Assembly (NCBI GenBank): GCA_000226015.1
Contig: JH157278.1
Location: forward strand, 34,354-98,353
DNA: 64,000 nucleotides
Origin: Mnemiopsis leidyi
Lineage: Eukaryota; Ctenophora; Tentaculata; Lobata; Bolinopsidae
Direction of reading: 5' to 3'
Part shown: in pieces, positions 35,853 to 47,782 of the stretch
How positions within the stretch are numbered: the first letter of the stretch is position 1
Layout of the letters: each line of letters starts with the position of its first letter
The notes under the pieces: generated by a model
The model's database searches: none
What the model was told of the DNA's origin: nothing
What the model saw: the letters and a program-made list of their open reading frames with translations, nothing else
Program-made: the position numbers and the translations under genes

Positions 35853-36897
35853 ATGCTCGGCAAAGTTTATCTCCTTTTGTACAACTGCTGCCTGGCATTT
35901 GGGTGGAGCCTGGTTCTTGTTTACACGCTATATGAGCTCTACAGTACCGAAAATACAACAACTGTTTACAAGAAAGTTGAAGTGGCGTTGAAGTTGTCTC
36001 AGTCTCTTGCTCTCTTGGAGATTGTTCATGCTGCAGTTGGGCTTGTTCGCTCATCCCCAATTACTACATTTATCCAGGTATCAATGTCATACTGCAATGT
36101 TGACTATATGACCTTGATTTAAATTTTGAAGGGTCTGTTCTATTTGCCAAATCAGTAGCTTAACATTCGAATTCTGCAAGATAAAATTAACAGGTTCAAT
36201 CTCGACTTGTGGTTCTGTGGCTGGTGTTGGACCCTGTGAAGGAGGTCCAGGCTGACTTCAATGTACCCATGATGATCTGCGCTTGGAGTGTTGCTGAAAT
36301 TGTTAGGTCTGATGGTTGAGTGTTTGTAATATCGATCAGAAGTCGTTCCTCATGGCTGCTGTTGTACAAATATCGCTATTAAAATCTCTTTTTTCGATAT
36401 AAACTTGAGTGTAGTACCTAACATTCTTTAAGGTATATACCAATTGCACAGGTACTGGTATTACGCATTATCACTTGTAGACAAAGTGCCATATTTCCTG
36501 ACCTGGGCAAGATATTCCTTCTTCACTTTCCTCTATCCTATTGGAGTTTCTGGAGAACTCCTCACTATCTACAGGTTTGCATATCATAACTTACTCTCTG
36601 GAGAATTTAGAAAATTCAACGAGTAATCAATTTCATTTGACACAACAATTAAGTGAAATTCTCAGTTTTATGACCTTATTTCTTTTCAGCATTCTCCCTC
36701 ACGTCACCTCGAGTGGAATGTACTCAATCTCGATGCCAAACAAACTGAACGTCTCGTTTAGCTACCCGACCTTCCTCATTATCTACATGTTGGGCTACTT
36801 CCCTTATCTGCCTAAACTCTACACCCACATGCTGAGACAAAGATCCAAGGTTCTTGGCGCTAGTCCCGCTGTCGAGAGTCAGAAGAAAAGTAGTTAA
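35853..36897 (+). CDS. HACD: very-long-chain 3-hydroxyacyl-CoA dehydratase (HACD/PTPLA)
   Basis: Removes water from (3R)-3-hydroxyacyl-CoA in the ER fatty-acid elongation cycle. Four exons, 35853-36077, 36194-36306, 36452-36574 and 36690-36897, join to 669 bases (222 residues). It is a multi-pass membrane protein. LLEIVHAAVGLVRSS matches LLEILHCAIGIVPSS of HACD2. Exon 3 holds the active site YPIGVSGELLTIY with Tyr141 and Glu148, spaced as in human HACD1. The last exon gives SISMPNKLNVSFSY and a Lys-containing polar tail. It is closest by eye to HACD1/2. The N-terminus before the first helix is shorter than in vertebrates. Confidence 0.93.
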
Positions 36898-37369
36898 ATC
36901 TGGACAGGTGTGATAAACATTAAATAGCTGACGTTAGGAGGAGTGTTTCACGTCTTTTTTGTCGTTTTACACCTTTCTAGGAAGCTCTGTTCTTTGTGTA
37001 ACGTATCGTTGTTTGTTTTATGATACATAAAATAACTAGAGACTAGAGAGGTGTATTTTACGCTTTAAGAATTTGTGTCTTTGATTGAAGAGGTGTGCAA
37101 TTTTGAGTGCCTTATTTTACTTCAGAATTGGGGATTGTTTATTACTCTTTGATAATTGTTGATTTGTGTCTGATAATGACGTTTTTGTTTCATTTATGGT
37201 ATGGTTGGGAAAACCAGAAAAAAGTAAAAAGAAATTGAACTTTTCGACTTTGTCCCTTTCATGGTTATGATAATCTAGAAAAAAGGCAGATGTGCAAGTA
37301 TATATTGCCGCGCTTGTTTATTATTTTTTGTGTATCCATGTTATCTACTCACATTTCCAACAAAAGCAG

Positions 37370-40164
37370 ATGTTATCAATACAAAGAAAGTTACGAACGT
37401 TGCAATATCACTCTCCTGATCACTTTTCATTGAGCAGTGACGATGATGTCAGAAACATTGTCAACTGGCTGGAAAATCAGAAAATCAGGTATGTTTGATG
37501 ATTCATTTGATAACATTTCATTTGATAACACTGTTATGTCGTTGGTCGCTATTAAAGTATTGAAGCTATTTTGGGCTAAACTTCGTTCCATTACTCCTCG
37601 TGTCTTTGACAGAGCTTGCTTTTCAGGTACTATAGTATAAAAGACAGAAGTGTATTGCAAGGTGAAGATTGGAAAAGAAACACCGCCTCATATCTCAAAC
37701 AACTTAAATGTCCCTATGGGTTTGAGAAACATCAGAATGCAGCTCTTGACTGGCTCCTTAATTACGCCGTCAGATTGGAATTTGCTGATCAAAAAGACAA
37801 TATCAAGTAAGAGATATGTTATAGACATATAGAGATACATTTGAGATGGTATAAAGATACATTCTAGATCTATCTTGCGAGATTGATCGGAAGATTTTTC
37901 ATTTTAAAAACCTGCTCAGATTATCCTTTCTCCAAATCAATACAGTTTTCTGCCAGTGATCAAGCAGCTAAGTTGAGGATAACGGAGGATGAAAACGTGG
38001 CCCCTCTGGACGTAAACAGTGTGCAGTTTAAAAACAGTGTCAACAAACTTCGAGAATTTCTCAGAATACCTCCACATCATGACTATCTTCAGGCAAGTTA
38101 CTAGCGCTCAATCATCAACCTAGTCAGTAGTCAATTACAAGATTTTCCAGATTCTGACAGTGAACTCTGACTTCATTAACTTGTACATCAGGCGCTTATT
38201 CCAATCCAATTTTATCTAATATGTTCGTATTTGTTAACGCGTGTCCTGCGCGCAGTAGGCGCAGAATTGTTTATTTCGACGTTCAGACGCAGTTTAATTC
38301 CTTGCGACTCCTGTATGTACCTTTAAGTCGCCCCATTCCAGACCTAATGGTTCGATGCTAAATGGCCCTTATGACAATATGACATGGGCTTCTGTTCATA
38401 GGCTATATTAGCATAACGTGAATTGAGTTGAAAGTAACGTAACGGTCTTGAATGCAGATCTCACCTTCACAGAATGTGATCCATTACTACAAGTGTGATG
38501 TGAAACGATAAGGTGACGCGATCCTCTACATACTTAAGATTGCCCTGACGAAGCCTGCAGAATGACATGATCTGATATAATTTAGGAGATCATATTCTCC
38601 ACCACATGCAAGGTGACAGTTTCATGTGATACCCGTCCCATCAAGAGAACAAATACCAAGCACCTCTACAAGCTAATGGGACCTGGGGTTTACAAGCTCG
38701 TTAGGAGTGATCACGTCCCTGTGTGCAGTATAAATACGGAACGCCGACATATCGATCGTACCACATTTTCTATCCTTGTTTACAACCATTTCAGTTATGA
38801 TGACTACTCCTCTGGAACAGCTCCTCTCCACCTACCTCTACTCCTCCCAGCAGATCTCACCTTCCCAGGACTTCCTCTACCAACTTCCTCTCCAGTATAC
38901 CCCTCCTATCCATCCAACCTTCCTTTCTCCCTCCTACGCACCACCCCACCTTCAGCAGTTACCTCCAACTTCCCTTACAACCCCACCACCTCCCTACTCC
39001 TTCTCCACTTCGTCACCTCCATCCGACGCTAGTTCAGAAATAGTCCCCTCTGTCGTGATCCACCACAAACCTAGCTCCTACCCTCCTCCACCCCCGGAAA
39101 CCTGGAGAGACCAGACCGAGTACAGGACTAAGCTGATGGACTCTGCTATCTCCAAAACAGAACTCCTGGACCTGCTTTCTTACTACCCTCTCCAACCTCC
39201 CTCCTGTGGCAAAACCCGCAGATCGACCTCCTCCTCTTCGTCCTCCACCTCCGAGAAGCCCTACACCCGTCCCCGTCCCTCTCCTATCACCAACTCTCGG
39301 ACCAGCTTCACCGCTACTCAGCTGGAGTTCCTGGAAGACCGCTTCAGACAGAACCCCAAGATCGACAGAGACGAACGGATGGAGCTGAGTCTGCAGATCG
39401 GAGTCTCGGAGACAGCTATTAGAACCTGGTTTCAGAACAGACGAGCTCGACAACGCCGGACGGAGACTTTGAAGAAGCAAGCAGAGCAAGCTGCTGAGAC
39501 TGGCACTGTGGACGAAGTCAACATTCCTGCTCTTTGATTGTTTTTGTGTTTGATATATATTTGTCTAATGTAGCTATATAATATAAACATTTATATGTTA
39601 TTCGTGACCTCAAGAAATGGTTGAGTTTTATTGCCTAGTAAATATTCGGTAGGTATGTATTGGAGTTTATTATTATATTATTGGAGTTTTAAGTAGAGTT
39701 TATTTAGCATTTTATTCAATCAGGTTTTGAAGGCGTGCAGAATTCTCGTTGAAAAACGACTGGGAGCTAATGCCGTGAAACGTAGTGGAGATAAGATGAC
39801 ACTAAGTACACAAGAGGTGGGGAAATATAAATAATAACCGCTAGGTGGAGTTATCTTACTTGGCGGAAAATATTTACAGGCTACAGCAATATAAACTTAT
39901 GAACTTATGGTTGCTTATATAAACAAACACTAATTTGGAAAGTTATTCATGAAAGCTTATTCACAGATATTCATAAACGCTTATCCACAGATTGGATTTG
40001 ATCTTGGAGAAACAAGTCTAAACGAGGCAGGGAAAGCATTGCGACTTTTACACATAGACGAACTGCGGCTGTTACAGACTCAAATAAACGAGGCGATTGT
40101 GGCGGCACAATCCCAGACTGCCGACCCTAAAACAGACACAACGCTAGGAAAAGTGGGTCGTTAA
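37370..40164 (+). CDS. RTRAF: RTRAF (hCLE/C14orf166), RNA transcription, translation and transport factor
   Basis: Component of the tRNA-ligase complex and a cap-binding, RNA polymerase II-associated factor. Five exons, 37370-37488, 37627-37806, 37957-38092, 39724-39816 and 39991-40164, join to 702 bases (233 residues; human 244). Seen: RKLRTLQYHSPDHF, WLENQKIRYY, DWLLNYAVRLE, HHDYLQVLKACRILV, and the conserved end LHIDEL-LLQTQINEAIVAAQ with ADPKTD and LGKVGR. The exon 3 donor is CAG followed by GCAAGT, a GC-AG intron matching the GC-donor consensus. That intron (38093-39723) contains a homeobox gene on the same strand. Exon 3 needs the acceptor at 37955-37956 to stay in phase. Confidence 0.93.
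38729..38736 (+). promoter_or_regulatory. TATA box of the intronic homeobox gene
   Basis: TATAAATA, 61-68 bases upstream of the homeobox ATG at 38797, inside RTRAF intron 3. The spacing would place initiation near 38760. Confidence 0.5.
38797..39537 (+). CDS. homeodomain transcription factor nested in RTRAF intron
   Basis: 246 residues from the ATG at 38797 (a second ATG follows directly). The N-terminal half is rich in Pro, Ser and Tyr. The homeodomain occupies about 164-223: RTSFTATQLEFLEDRF for helix 1, and IRTWFQNRRARQRR for helix 3 with Gln50 and Asn51. The R-T-x-F-T-x-x-Q-L-E-x-L-E pattern favours the PRD-like class, but Thr47 and the absence of the usual Tyr-Pro-Asp before helix 2 leave the class open. 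No paired domain and no octapeptide are visible. A good acceptor (CCATTTCAG) ends two bases before the ATG, and a TATA box lies upstream. It is unspliced within the coding region and shares its strand with the host gene. Confidence 0.9.
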   Translation: MMTTPLEQLLSTYLYSSQQISPSQDFLYQLPLQYTPPIHPTFLSPSYAPPHLQQLPPTSLTTPPPPYSFSTSSPPSDASSEIVPSVVIHHKPSSYPPPPPETWRDQTEYRTKLMDSAISKTELLDLLSYYPLQPPSCGKTRRSTSSSSSSTSEKPYTRPRPSPITNSRTSFTATQLEFLEDRFRQNPKIDRDERMELSLQIGVSETAIRTWFQNRRARQRRTETLKKQAEQAAETGTVDEVNIPAL

Positions 40165-40592
40165 CATCTGAGTTGGGTATTGTTGTGAGTTTTGCACGTT
40201 CAGGTTTTGATAGTTTCGACGTTTATTAAGTTCGGTTGTTTATTTTGCGGACCTTCGATCACTTGATGTATTTTTAGTTGACGTTTATGGTGTTTTATGT
40301 TAATTTAATTTGTTTTCATATTCTGCAGCGATTGTTTATTTGCTGATTGGCGAAAATCATAAATAGTTATTAATTTGTGCATAAAAGAACAATATAATAC
40401 GTCATACGTATTCAAAAATTAACATTGACGACATAAAATATTACACCTTATAACAAGATATAACCTTTTACTAGATCAGGAAACTTTTACTAGATATGTG
40501 AAAGGTGACTGTAATATTCCCATATCATGCTATACACTCATTTGTCGAGCACATATAGATAGAAGTAGATTGGAAGTGGGTAAAACAGCAAG
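40165..40592. other. RTRAF to Mpv17-A spacer
   Basis: AT-rich, no further feature seen. Confidence 0.45.
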
Positions 40593-41597
40593 ATGTGGTC
40601 ATGGTATCTCAGACAGCTCAGTTCTCGTCCATTGCTCACCGGAATGTGGTCCACAGCTGGGATTCTCTTTACCGGTGACGTCATTGCTCAGCAGGTAGTG
40701 TAACATTGTCAGTAAGCAATGTCACAGAAGTGTAGTCAGTAGTTTTCTAGATTCTGGTGGTTCGTTTGAAACACGTAGTGCTTGCTGTCTACCTTAAATT
40801 TACATTGGAAAACATGGGGATATATATATGTATGTTTTTGTATGATTGCCTAAAATTTGCAGCTTGTAGAAAAGAAGGTCAAACATGATTGGGTACGATC
40901 TGCTAGGATGACAGCAATTGGTTGTTTTTTAGTCGGACCAGTCCTTCGAACTTGGTACTTGACACTGGACAAAGTATGTACACATTTCCACTTCTTTCTC
41001 TTGAATTAACATTCTTATCTTAGCGACTGAAATATTCATTTGATCAGATCATGGTCGAACTCAGCTTTTTAATCATGGATCGTTTCAGATGTTCGGAAGT
41101 CAAATGTTACTCTCAACTGCTATGAAGAAACTTATGACCGATCAGTTGTGTTTCGCCCCTTGTTTTCTGACTGTTTTTATTAGTGTTAACAGTTTGCTGC
41201 AGGGCAATTCAACGGACATGATTAGCGATCAATTGAAGTAAGTTATTCCTTTAAAATTTTTATCCAATTTTAATAATTCTTGAGTTTTTGTTTTCTAGTT
41301 TTTAAATACTATAATTTTTCACCCTTTCTAATTTTGTCGTTTATACTGTTGATATTGCTGCATTTATCAACACGTCCCATAACTTGCAGGTCAGACTTAT
41401 TGCCGATCTTGGTAACAAACTGGATGGTATGGGGTCCGTTCCAGACCCTAAACTTTACGTTAATCCCGCTGCAACACCGACTTTTATGTGCAAATTTAGT
41501 AGCTCTAGTTTGGAACACTTACCTAGCCAGTAAGGCTAACTCTCAGATAGATAATATCGACTCCAGAGATGGGAAACTCTTGTTGACTGATAAATGA
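40593..41597 (+). CDS. Mpv17/PXMP2-family membrane protein A
   Basis: First of four tandem paralogues. Mpv17/PXMP2 proteins are four-helix channels of the mitochondrial inner membrane or peroxisome. Exons 40593-40694, 40863-40973, 41089-41237 and 41390-41597 total 570 bases (189 residues). Family landmarks: TGDVIAQQ at the end of exon 1; VGPVLRTWYLTLDK; DQLKSDLLPILVTNWMVWGP; NFTLIPLQHRLL; and the C-terminal WNTYLASKAN, matching WNSYLSW in Mpv17. It is the most canonical copy (W-x-x-W-P-like WMVWGPFQ and Asn-Phe retained). Exon 1 is unlike the shared exon 1 of copies B, C and D. Confidence 0.9.
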
Positions 41598-42251
41598 CAA
41601 GAATCAACGATATTTGACCTTTTTGTGTAACTGTTTGTATCTTATTTTTAAAACGTTCATTACTGAACGGTATTTCTTGGGAAGGATATCATGTGAAGGC
41701 GATTGACCAATGAAGAGTTTGGCACGGCTGTTACATGATGTAAAAATATTGTGACCCCTCCCCCAACAAATTGTGACCCCCTTCCTAAAAATACCGTTCT
41801 CGACAATTTCTCCCTAGGATTTTTAAAGGTTTTTTTTAAACAACATCAATTAATAACATTGAAATTGACAAATAAATTTGTTGCAGGATATTGTAATTTA
41901 TTTTTGTGATTAAATCATGTTTCATTTTCGTTTTTTGAACGTGTATATAATTCCTTCTCAATAAAGGTAGTGATATTAAAGATACACAAGTACATTTTTA
42001 TATGAATGTAATTATGGATACATACATAAGTTTAATATCAGTAAAAAGTAATTCCATTCTCGCCCTTAACTTACTTATTCACAGATGCAAATCATGATTT
42101 ACAGCAACAGGATGGGAAGTTGACCCTGCAGTATTTTTTATCCAAATCTTGCTAAGTTAACACGACGGCTTTCCTCTCTACAAAACGAAGTTTTCAAAGG
42201 TATAGCTTCCAGTCAGATTGCAATAAGCGGTGGTATTACGGGTGACGTCTA
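41598..42251. other. Mpv17 A-B spacer
   Basis: Near 41751-41800 it contains TTGTGACCCCTCCCC twice, resembling the ends of the short inverted-repeat elements at 55756-55887. No gene seen. Confidence 0.45.
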
Positions 42252-43448
42252 ATGAGGGCTTTCCTGCGATGGTACTCACACAATTTGAAGAAACACCAGT
42301 TTGCAATGAATATGGTTACAACAGGAACTGTTTTCTTTGTTGGGGATATCTTGTCTCAACAGGTAAGATAAGACTACTTACGTAGAAAATATCTTGACTA
42401 GTATATATATTTTGCTTATATATGTAGCATTTTCTAGACCTCTTATTTTCTAGAACTTTTCTACTGCGCTATCTTAACCTTCGCTACCCTCTCGAACTTG
42501 ACTTATTCAAGTTACCCAGGTTATAGAGAAGAAAGGGAAAGAACACAAGTTAGAGCGAACTCTCAGATCGATTACAGTAGGATCGTTCTACATCGCTCCT
42601 TTCATTACCTACCTGTACAACTTCGTGGACAAAGTGAGGATTTGTTAATTTGTAAACTTGCTGAAAAGGGATAAACCCTGGTAAATCTAAACAGTCGAGT
42701 TTGGAGGTTATGTAGTGTTAGTGTGTGTGTGCGTGTCACGTGTGTGTATGTAACAGTACAATGTTACAGTGATGAACTTGCATGTGAACTATTTTGTTGT
42801 ACAAATGTACACGAAGTTGATGAAAATGTTTAAACTCAATAACAACTATCAGGAAGAGAGATTGATCCAGTGACATTTTACCTCCTTTAAGGTGTAATCA
42901 TGTTTCAAATATTCCTCTAGGTGTTCGGCCCATCTCAAACTATCCCAAAATCCTTGAAAAAGACCGGTGTTATTTGCCTTTTCAGTCCTATTGTTAGCGG
43001 AGGTTACGTAATCTGTAACAATATGCTGCAGGGAAAATCCATCAACTTCACCATTGATCAACTGAAGTAAGGAACTTTCAGTAACCTGCCTTACCATAGC
43101 AATCATTGAACATATACTTTTAAGTAGGATCTTTTCTGTTATAACAGTACCTTAACAGACCTTGGCTATCCACCGTTTCTCCCTCAAGCAATCTATATTC
43201 GTAATTCGCTGTTTAAATTTTCTCAGTAGATAAGTCAGACAAACCAAATACCAAGACAAATCCCCAGGAAGGATTTACCGACGATAGTGGTGGTTCAGTA
43301 CAAGATCTGGATACCGTCCCACTTCATTCTCCTGACGGTAGTACCGCTCAGACATCGCATGTTCCTCAGTAACTTTGTGGGAGTTCTCTGGACTTGTTAC
43401 TTGACTCATGCTTCCAACACCGGCACAGCTAACGAGAAGTCTGTGTAA
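42252..43448 (+). CDS. Mpv17/PXMP2-family membrane protein B
   Basis: Exons 42252-42362, 42520-42633, 42921-43066 and 43268-43448 total 552 bases (183 residues). Exon 1 (MRAFLRWYSHNLKKHQFAMN, ending GDILSQQ) is nearly identical in DNA to exon 1 of copies C and D. Exons 2-4 have diverged strongly. The end has HFILLTVVPLRHR and WTCYLTHASN. The tract equivalent to NWMVWGPFQ is QYKIWIPSH, so the family Trp-Gly-Pro is lost. Exon 4 uses the acceptor at 43266-43267, in the same phase as copy A. Confidence 0.88.
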
Positions 43449-44317
43449 AGAAAGAGTTTCATGCAATCAGTTCATTTATGTGTGATAACTTTGCTTTATT
43501 GCCATAGTGTCATGGCTTCTTGTGGTGATGTTTAGGATATTAGATATATAATTCAAACTGAATGTATTCAACTAAAATCATTTTTATTGGTAAGTAATCA
43601 GCTCCAAGACATCGTGGTGTTATGTTTTTATGGTTGATGGTAGTTTTCGTAAATAAATGAATTATTTTGTGTTCCAATTTTAGTGAAGTGCTTGAAGTAC
43701 CGCATAATTGTAAATTTATACTGCAATCTATTTATATCATTTTTTAATTATTCAGTTTCTAATGAGACCTATGTTTTAACAGTGATGCAGCTTACCGCTT
43801 TTAAATCTATTGTGTTTAATCAGATTTTTTGTGGAGGTAATTTGAATACATTTTTAGGTCAGCGACAGTCCTGTTTTATAGCCAATTCAACAAGCATTCA
43901 CAAGAGTTTTACTTTCATTGATATTGGTCCGGCGTTGTCATGTTTTAAGTTCATTTTCAGTTTTGTATTATATGTTCAAAAAATGGTTCTATGCTTTTTT
44001 GGGCACTTAATGTTTTTAATTTGCTCCCTATATTAGCACTCCAAGATTTAACATTACTTGGTTTAATATTACTAAGTTTTTAGGTTTCATGCAGAATTTT
44101 AGAGCGGGAAATATATCGGAAATTTTTTTGATCTGTGCTTTCTATCGTTCGTGATATGCAAATCGATCAGAATAATTCATCAACAATTCCTGCAAAAAAA
44201 GCAGTTTCGGAATGGGAACTCACTAGCTAACAACGGAAGCTCCTAGAAGTCGCCATAAGGATTATGTGAAAAGTTAGATGTGTGGCTGCGAAACAGACTT
44301 TGAGAGTGAAAAGTAAG
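43449..44317. other. Mpv17 B-C spacer
   Basis: No supportable gene; a 117-codon frame at 43683-44036 begins at an internal codon and shows no motif. Confidence 0.45.
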
Positions 44318-45377
44318 ATGGTGAAAGCGTTGTTGCGATGGTACTCTCACAATTTGAAGAAACACCAGTTTGCAATGAACATGGTAACGACAGGAACTGT
44401 TTTCTTTGTTGGGGACATCTTGTCTCAACAGGTTAGGCGTAGTCTATTCTGTTGTAGTCAGTAGTGTTTTGCAGTCGCACGCTTCATATTACGATACGTG
44501 CATGTATAGTCAGTGTAGAGTCAATACCGAAAGTTCTCTATTTCTGTTGCGGTGAGCAGACCTCGCGCTATCGCTTCTCTCTATAATCGTATCGCTAGAA
44601 ACATAGTCGGATATCATCTTGTTAACCCCTTTGTTCGTTCACAACCAGGTGGTAGCACAGAAAGGAAAACAACATGACACAGAGCGTACTTTTAGATCTG
44701 TTGTCATTGGAACATTCTACTCAGCCCCTGGAGCCACCTTCCTTCATAACCTTGTTGACAGGGTTAGTTGATTGGTATTGTTATTTCAACTATTTGAGTA
44801 TTGGTCAGCTTTCATTCTCATCTGGAAGATCACAACTGATTGCTACTTTTAGTTTGAGACCTCTGAAATAATTTTTCTTTACATTTCTTTTCATTCCTTT
44901 CATTTTGTCATGTTTACTTCTCCCAGGTGTTTGGCCCGTCCCGTTCCCCCAAAATTGCTATTAAGAAACTTGGAATGCTTAGCCTTATCACTCCCATCAA
45001 CATACTGGGATACGTTATCTTGAACAATTTGCTTCAGTCTAAATCCACCGACTTTATTATTCACCAGATAAGGTATTAGCATAGATTTGTTACATCATAT
45101 ACATGATAGTTCAAATTATTACAGCTCATTTTTCCCAAAGTCTAGAGACTAAGTTTAGTAAAACTTCAGAAACGATGTTCCTACAATGATAGTAGCTGGC
45201 TACTCTCTCGCTCTCCCGACCCAATTCATCCTGTTAACTGTAGTGCCACTGAAACATAGAGTTTTGTTGGGAAATTTCGTGAGAGTTCTCTGGACTGTAT
45301 ACTTGACTCATACTTCAAACATTGGAAATGGAACTGGGAGGGGGAATCTAAAACAAAATATTGGGGAAAAGAAATAA
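44318..45377 (+). CDS. Mpv17/PXMP2-family membrane protein C
   Basis: Exons 44318-44431, 44649-44762, 44927-45072 and 45170-45377 total 582 bases (193 residues). It starts MVKALLRWYSHNLKKHQF. Exon 2 ends in Arg (LHNLVDR) where the others have Lys. The TPINILGYVILNN, LPTQFILLTVVPLKHR and WTVYLTHTSN segments follow the family order. Intron 1 contains a relic of the foldback repeat (44605-44626). A 110-bp-arm inverted repeat lies just downstream (45438-45702). Confidence 0.88.
44605..44626 (+). repeat. foldback-element relic
   Basis: AGTCGGATATCATCTTGTTA matches the inner motif GACGGATATCATCTCGTCAA of the elements at 13396-14165 and 31588-32440. Confidence 0.45.
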
Positions 45378-45437
45378 ATCTGGTATTGTATCTACCTACT
45401 TGAAATACCTGTGGTCTCGGGGTAGTTAATAATTTCA

Positions 45438-45702
45438 AACGATGATAATTTGTCCAGCAAAAACTGCAACGATATGAATGTTTGAAATAAGTATTTATAA
45501 AGGAGCAAGCATGAAATAAAGAAACAGAATTAAGAGTAAATTGCAACCACTTTCTCTGCTCATATCAAAACCAATGAGCAACGAAAAAGGATGCAATTCA
45601 CGATTGATCCTATTTCGTTATTTCATGCGTGCTCCTTTATAAATTCCTATTTCAAACTTTCATATCATAGCTGTTTTTGCTACACAAATTATCATTATCT
45701 GA
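45438..45702. repeat. imperfect inverted repeat, arms about 110 bp
   Basis: The left arm (about 45438-45546) read on the minus strand and the right arm (45591-45702) read on the plus strand share ATGCAATTCACGATTGATCC-like and TTTCATGCGTGCTCCTTTAT-like tracts, about 80 percent identical by eye. A short loop separates them. The arms can form a long hairpin in the RNA downstream of Mpv17-C. Confidence 0.75.
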
Positions 45703-46564
45703 ACAGAGGTAAAATAAATTATGTAGCTGCAGCTATTCTCAGTGTGATTCTAAGTACATTTTCGATGTTTTCCTGGTCGATCTATAATTAAAGCATGAAA
45801 GTATAACAAATTATTTTATTGCACTCGATTTTGATCATTTTTATTTTAGCTGATTTCTAATCGTTTTTCTGATCCACATTAATAATAGTTCGTTTCTCTA
45901 TTTATGTTTATACATTTCTATAACATGATGCGATTGAATTACCAATTATGAATTATGCACACTGCCTGCTCTTTGTACATTGACTAAATGTTTCCATTCC
46001 GTTTTGTTTGTTGACAGTTTGCAGCTCTCTTTTTTCAGACCCTTTAGCAACAATTTTAACTTAAATTTCTAAACTACTAAACCAGCGAGACAATTTCATG
46101 TCTGTTTAAAAAACTTAAATAATCTAGCCTTGTGCCTACTTCATATTCTTACATAAGATGAAATTAGATTTTTGACCGAATCTTATTAATTGAAAGTTTT
46201 TATAATTTTGCTTTCCTACTTTATTATAGTACCCATTCTAAATATATATAATTGATCAGTGATTTGAGATTGAGTGCACTAATGACTAGGATGGTATTCT
46301 GTAGGGAGACCAAACTATGACAATCAACTTGAACGGATTTTAAAAAGAAGACTTTACTGCTTAAAACAAAGTTTGTGAACCACACAGCGGTTCGCTGTAT
46401 ATATAACCGAGAGACCATATGATTTTGTGAAACCAGGTGCACGAGCTGACGATTTCGCGGGAAGCGATATCAAGATTGAGGGCTGGGTTGCCCCTTCAAG
46501 AGCGATTCAAGATAATCGTGGATTACTGAACTTCTGAGTGGTATTTTCGGTGAAGCAGGGGAAC
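45703..46564. other. Mpv17 C-D spacer
   Basis: AT-rich, no gene seen. Confidence 0.45.
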
Positions 46565-47473
46565 ATGGGTGTGTTTCTGCGATGGTACTCTCACAATTTG
46601 AAGAAACACCAGTTTGCAATGAACATGGTTACAACAGGAACTGTTTTCTTTGTTGGGGACATCTTGTCTCAACAGGTTAGATCTTAACGTTTTTGCCGTT
46701 GTAAAATACTCTAATTCTTTCATAAATTTTCTTAAACTTTCGTATTTTTGGAGGAAAAGTCACATGCTCAAATTTAGGTGGTCGAGAGGAAAGAAGAATA
46801 TCACGATGTCAAGCGAACTTGCAGATCAGTAACTGTCGGGTCTCTTTTCTCCGCTCCTATAATGGTGTATCTGTACAACTTTGTGGATAAGGTATTTTAG
46901 TCTTTTAGAATTTCCTAGTGTTTTAGGAATCTGGAATACATGGACCATGATGTATTTTTTTCTTAGACTAGAGTGACATTTGAGCTTTGAATTGTGTAAT
47001 CAAACGTTTCAGTACATCGTACTAAGTTAAAGAGACCTTAGTTCATCAATTAGTTCATCGGCTCAAAAACAATGATTCCTCATGATGTATCATGACACAA
47101 TGAACAACATTTTGTTCAGATATTTGGACCGTCCCAAACGCGGCTGAACGCTGTAAAGAAGATCGGAGTACTGAGCCTCTTCAGTCCTTTAAGCAACGCC
47201 GGGTACATATTCTGTAACAACGGTCTACAACTAAGACCTCTAGTCGAAACAGCACGACAAATCAGAGACGACGTTCCCAGGATAGTTCTTATTGGATACT
47301 CTATCTGGCTCCCCACTCACTTCGTATTACTGACTGCTGTACCTCTCCGACACAGAGTTTTGTTTAGTAATTTGGTGGGAGTGTTGTGGACTTGCTATCT
47401 GACTCACGCTTCTAACTCTGCTGTTAGGGGGCAGGGAGGTCGGGATGAAGAAGAGGGTTGTGGGAAACTGTAG
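46565..47473 (+). CDS. Mpv17/PXMP2-family membrane protein D, intron 3 absent
   Basis: Exons 46565-46675, 46778-46891 and 47120-47473 total 579 bases (192 residues). Exon 1 starts MGVFLRWYSHNLKKHQF and matches B and C almost base for base. What is split into exons 3 and 4 in copies A, B and C is one continuous exon here (RQIRDDVPRIVLIGYSIWLP spans the lost junction). The C-terminus has WTCYLTHASN and a short Gly/Glu-rich tail. Confidence 0.88.
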
Positions 47474-47782
47474 ACAAACATGCATGATGGGACTTGTGAT
47501 TTTATCAGTTTATTGTTTTGTTGTATCGATTTTTATGTTGTTAAGCTAATGTCGTAATAAGGTTAATAAGGTTTTTTAATGTGTTGGCCGTTTTTGAGTT
47601 GTTACAATTTCGCCTACTATTTTGTGTATCCTAATATGTATAGTAATATGTATAGTAATATTTAACCAAACATGAGTCCATCAAACCAATCAATAAATGT
47701 TTTCATTCATAGTGTTTATTGGATTTCAGCTTGTAAATACATTTCTTGTATTATATTCGATTTTAAACATTTTTTCCCGTCA

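Noticed and set aside
39034-39489. 151-codon minus-strand frame
   Set aside because: Antisense shadow of the homeobox gene, explained by its GC-rich codon use.
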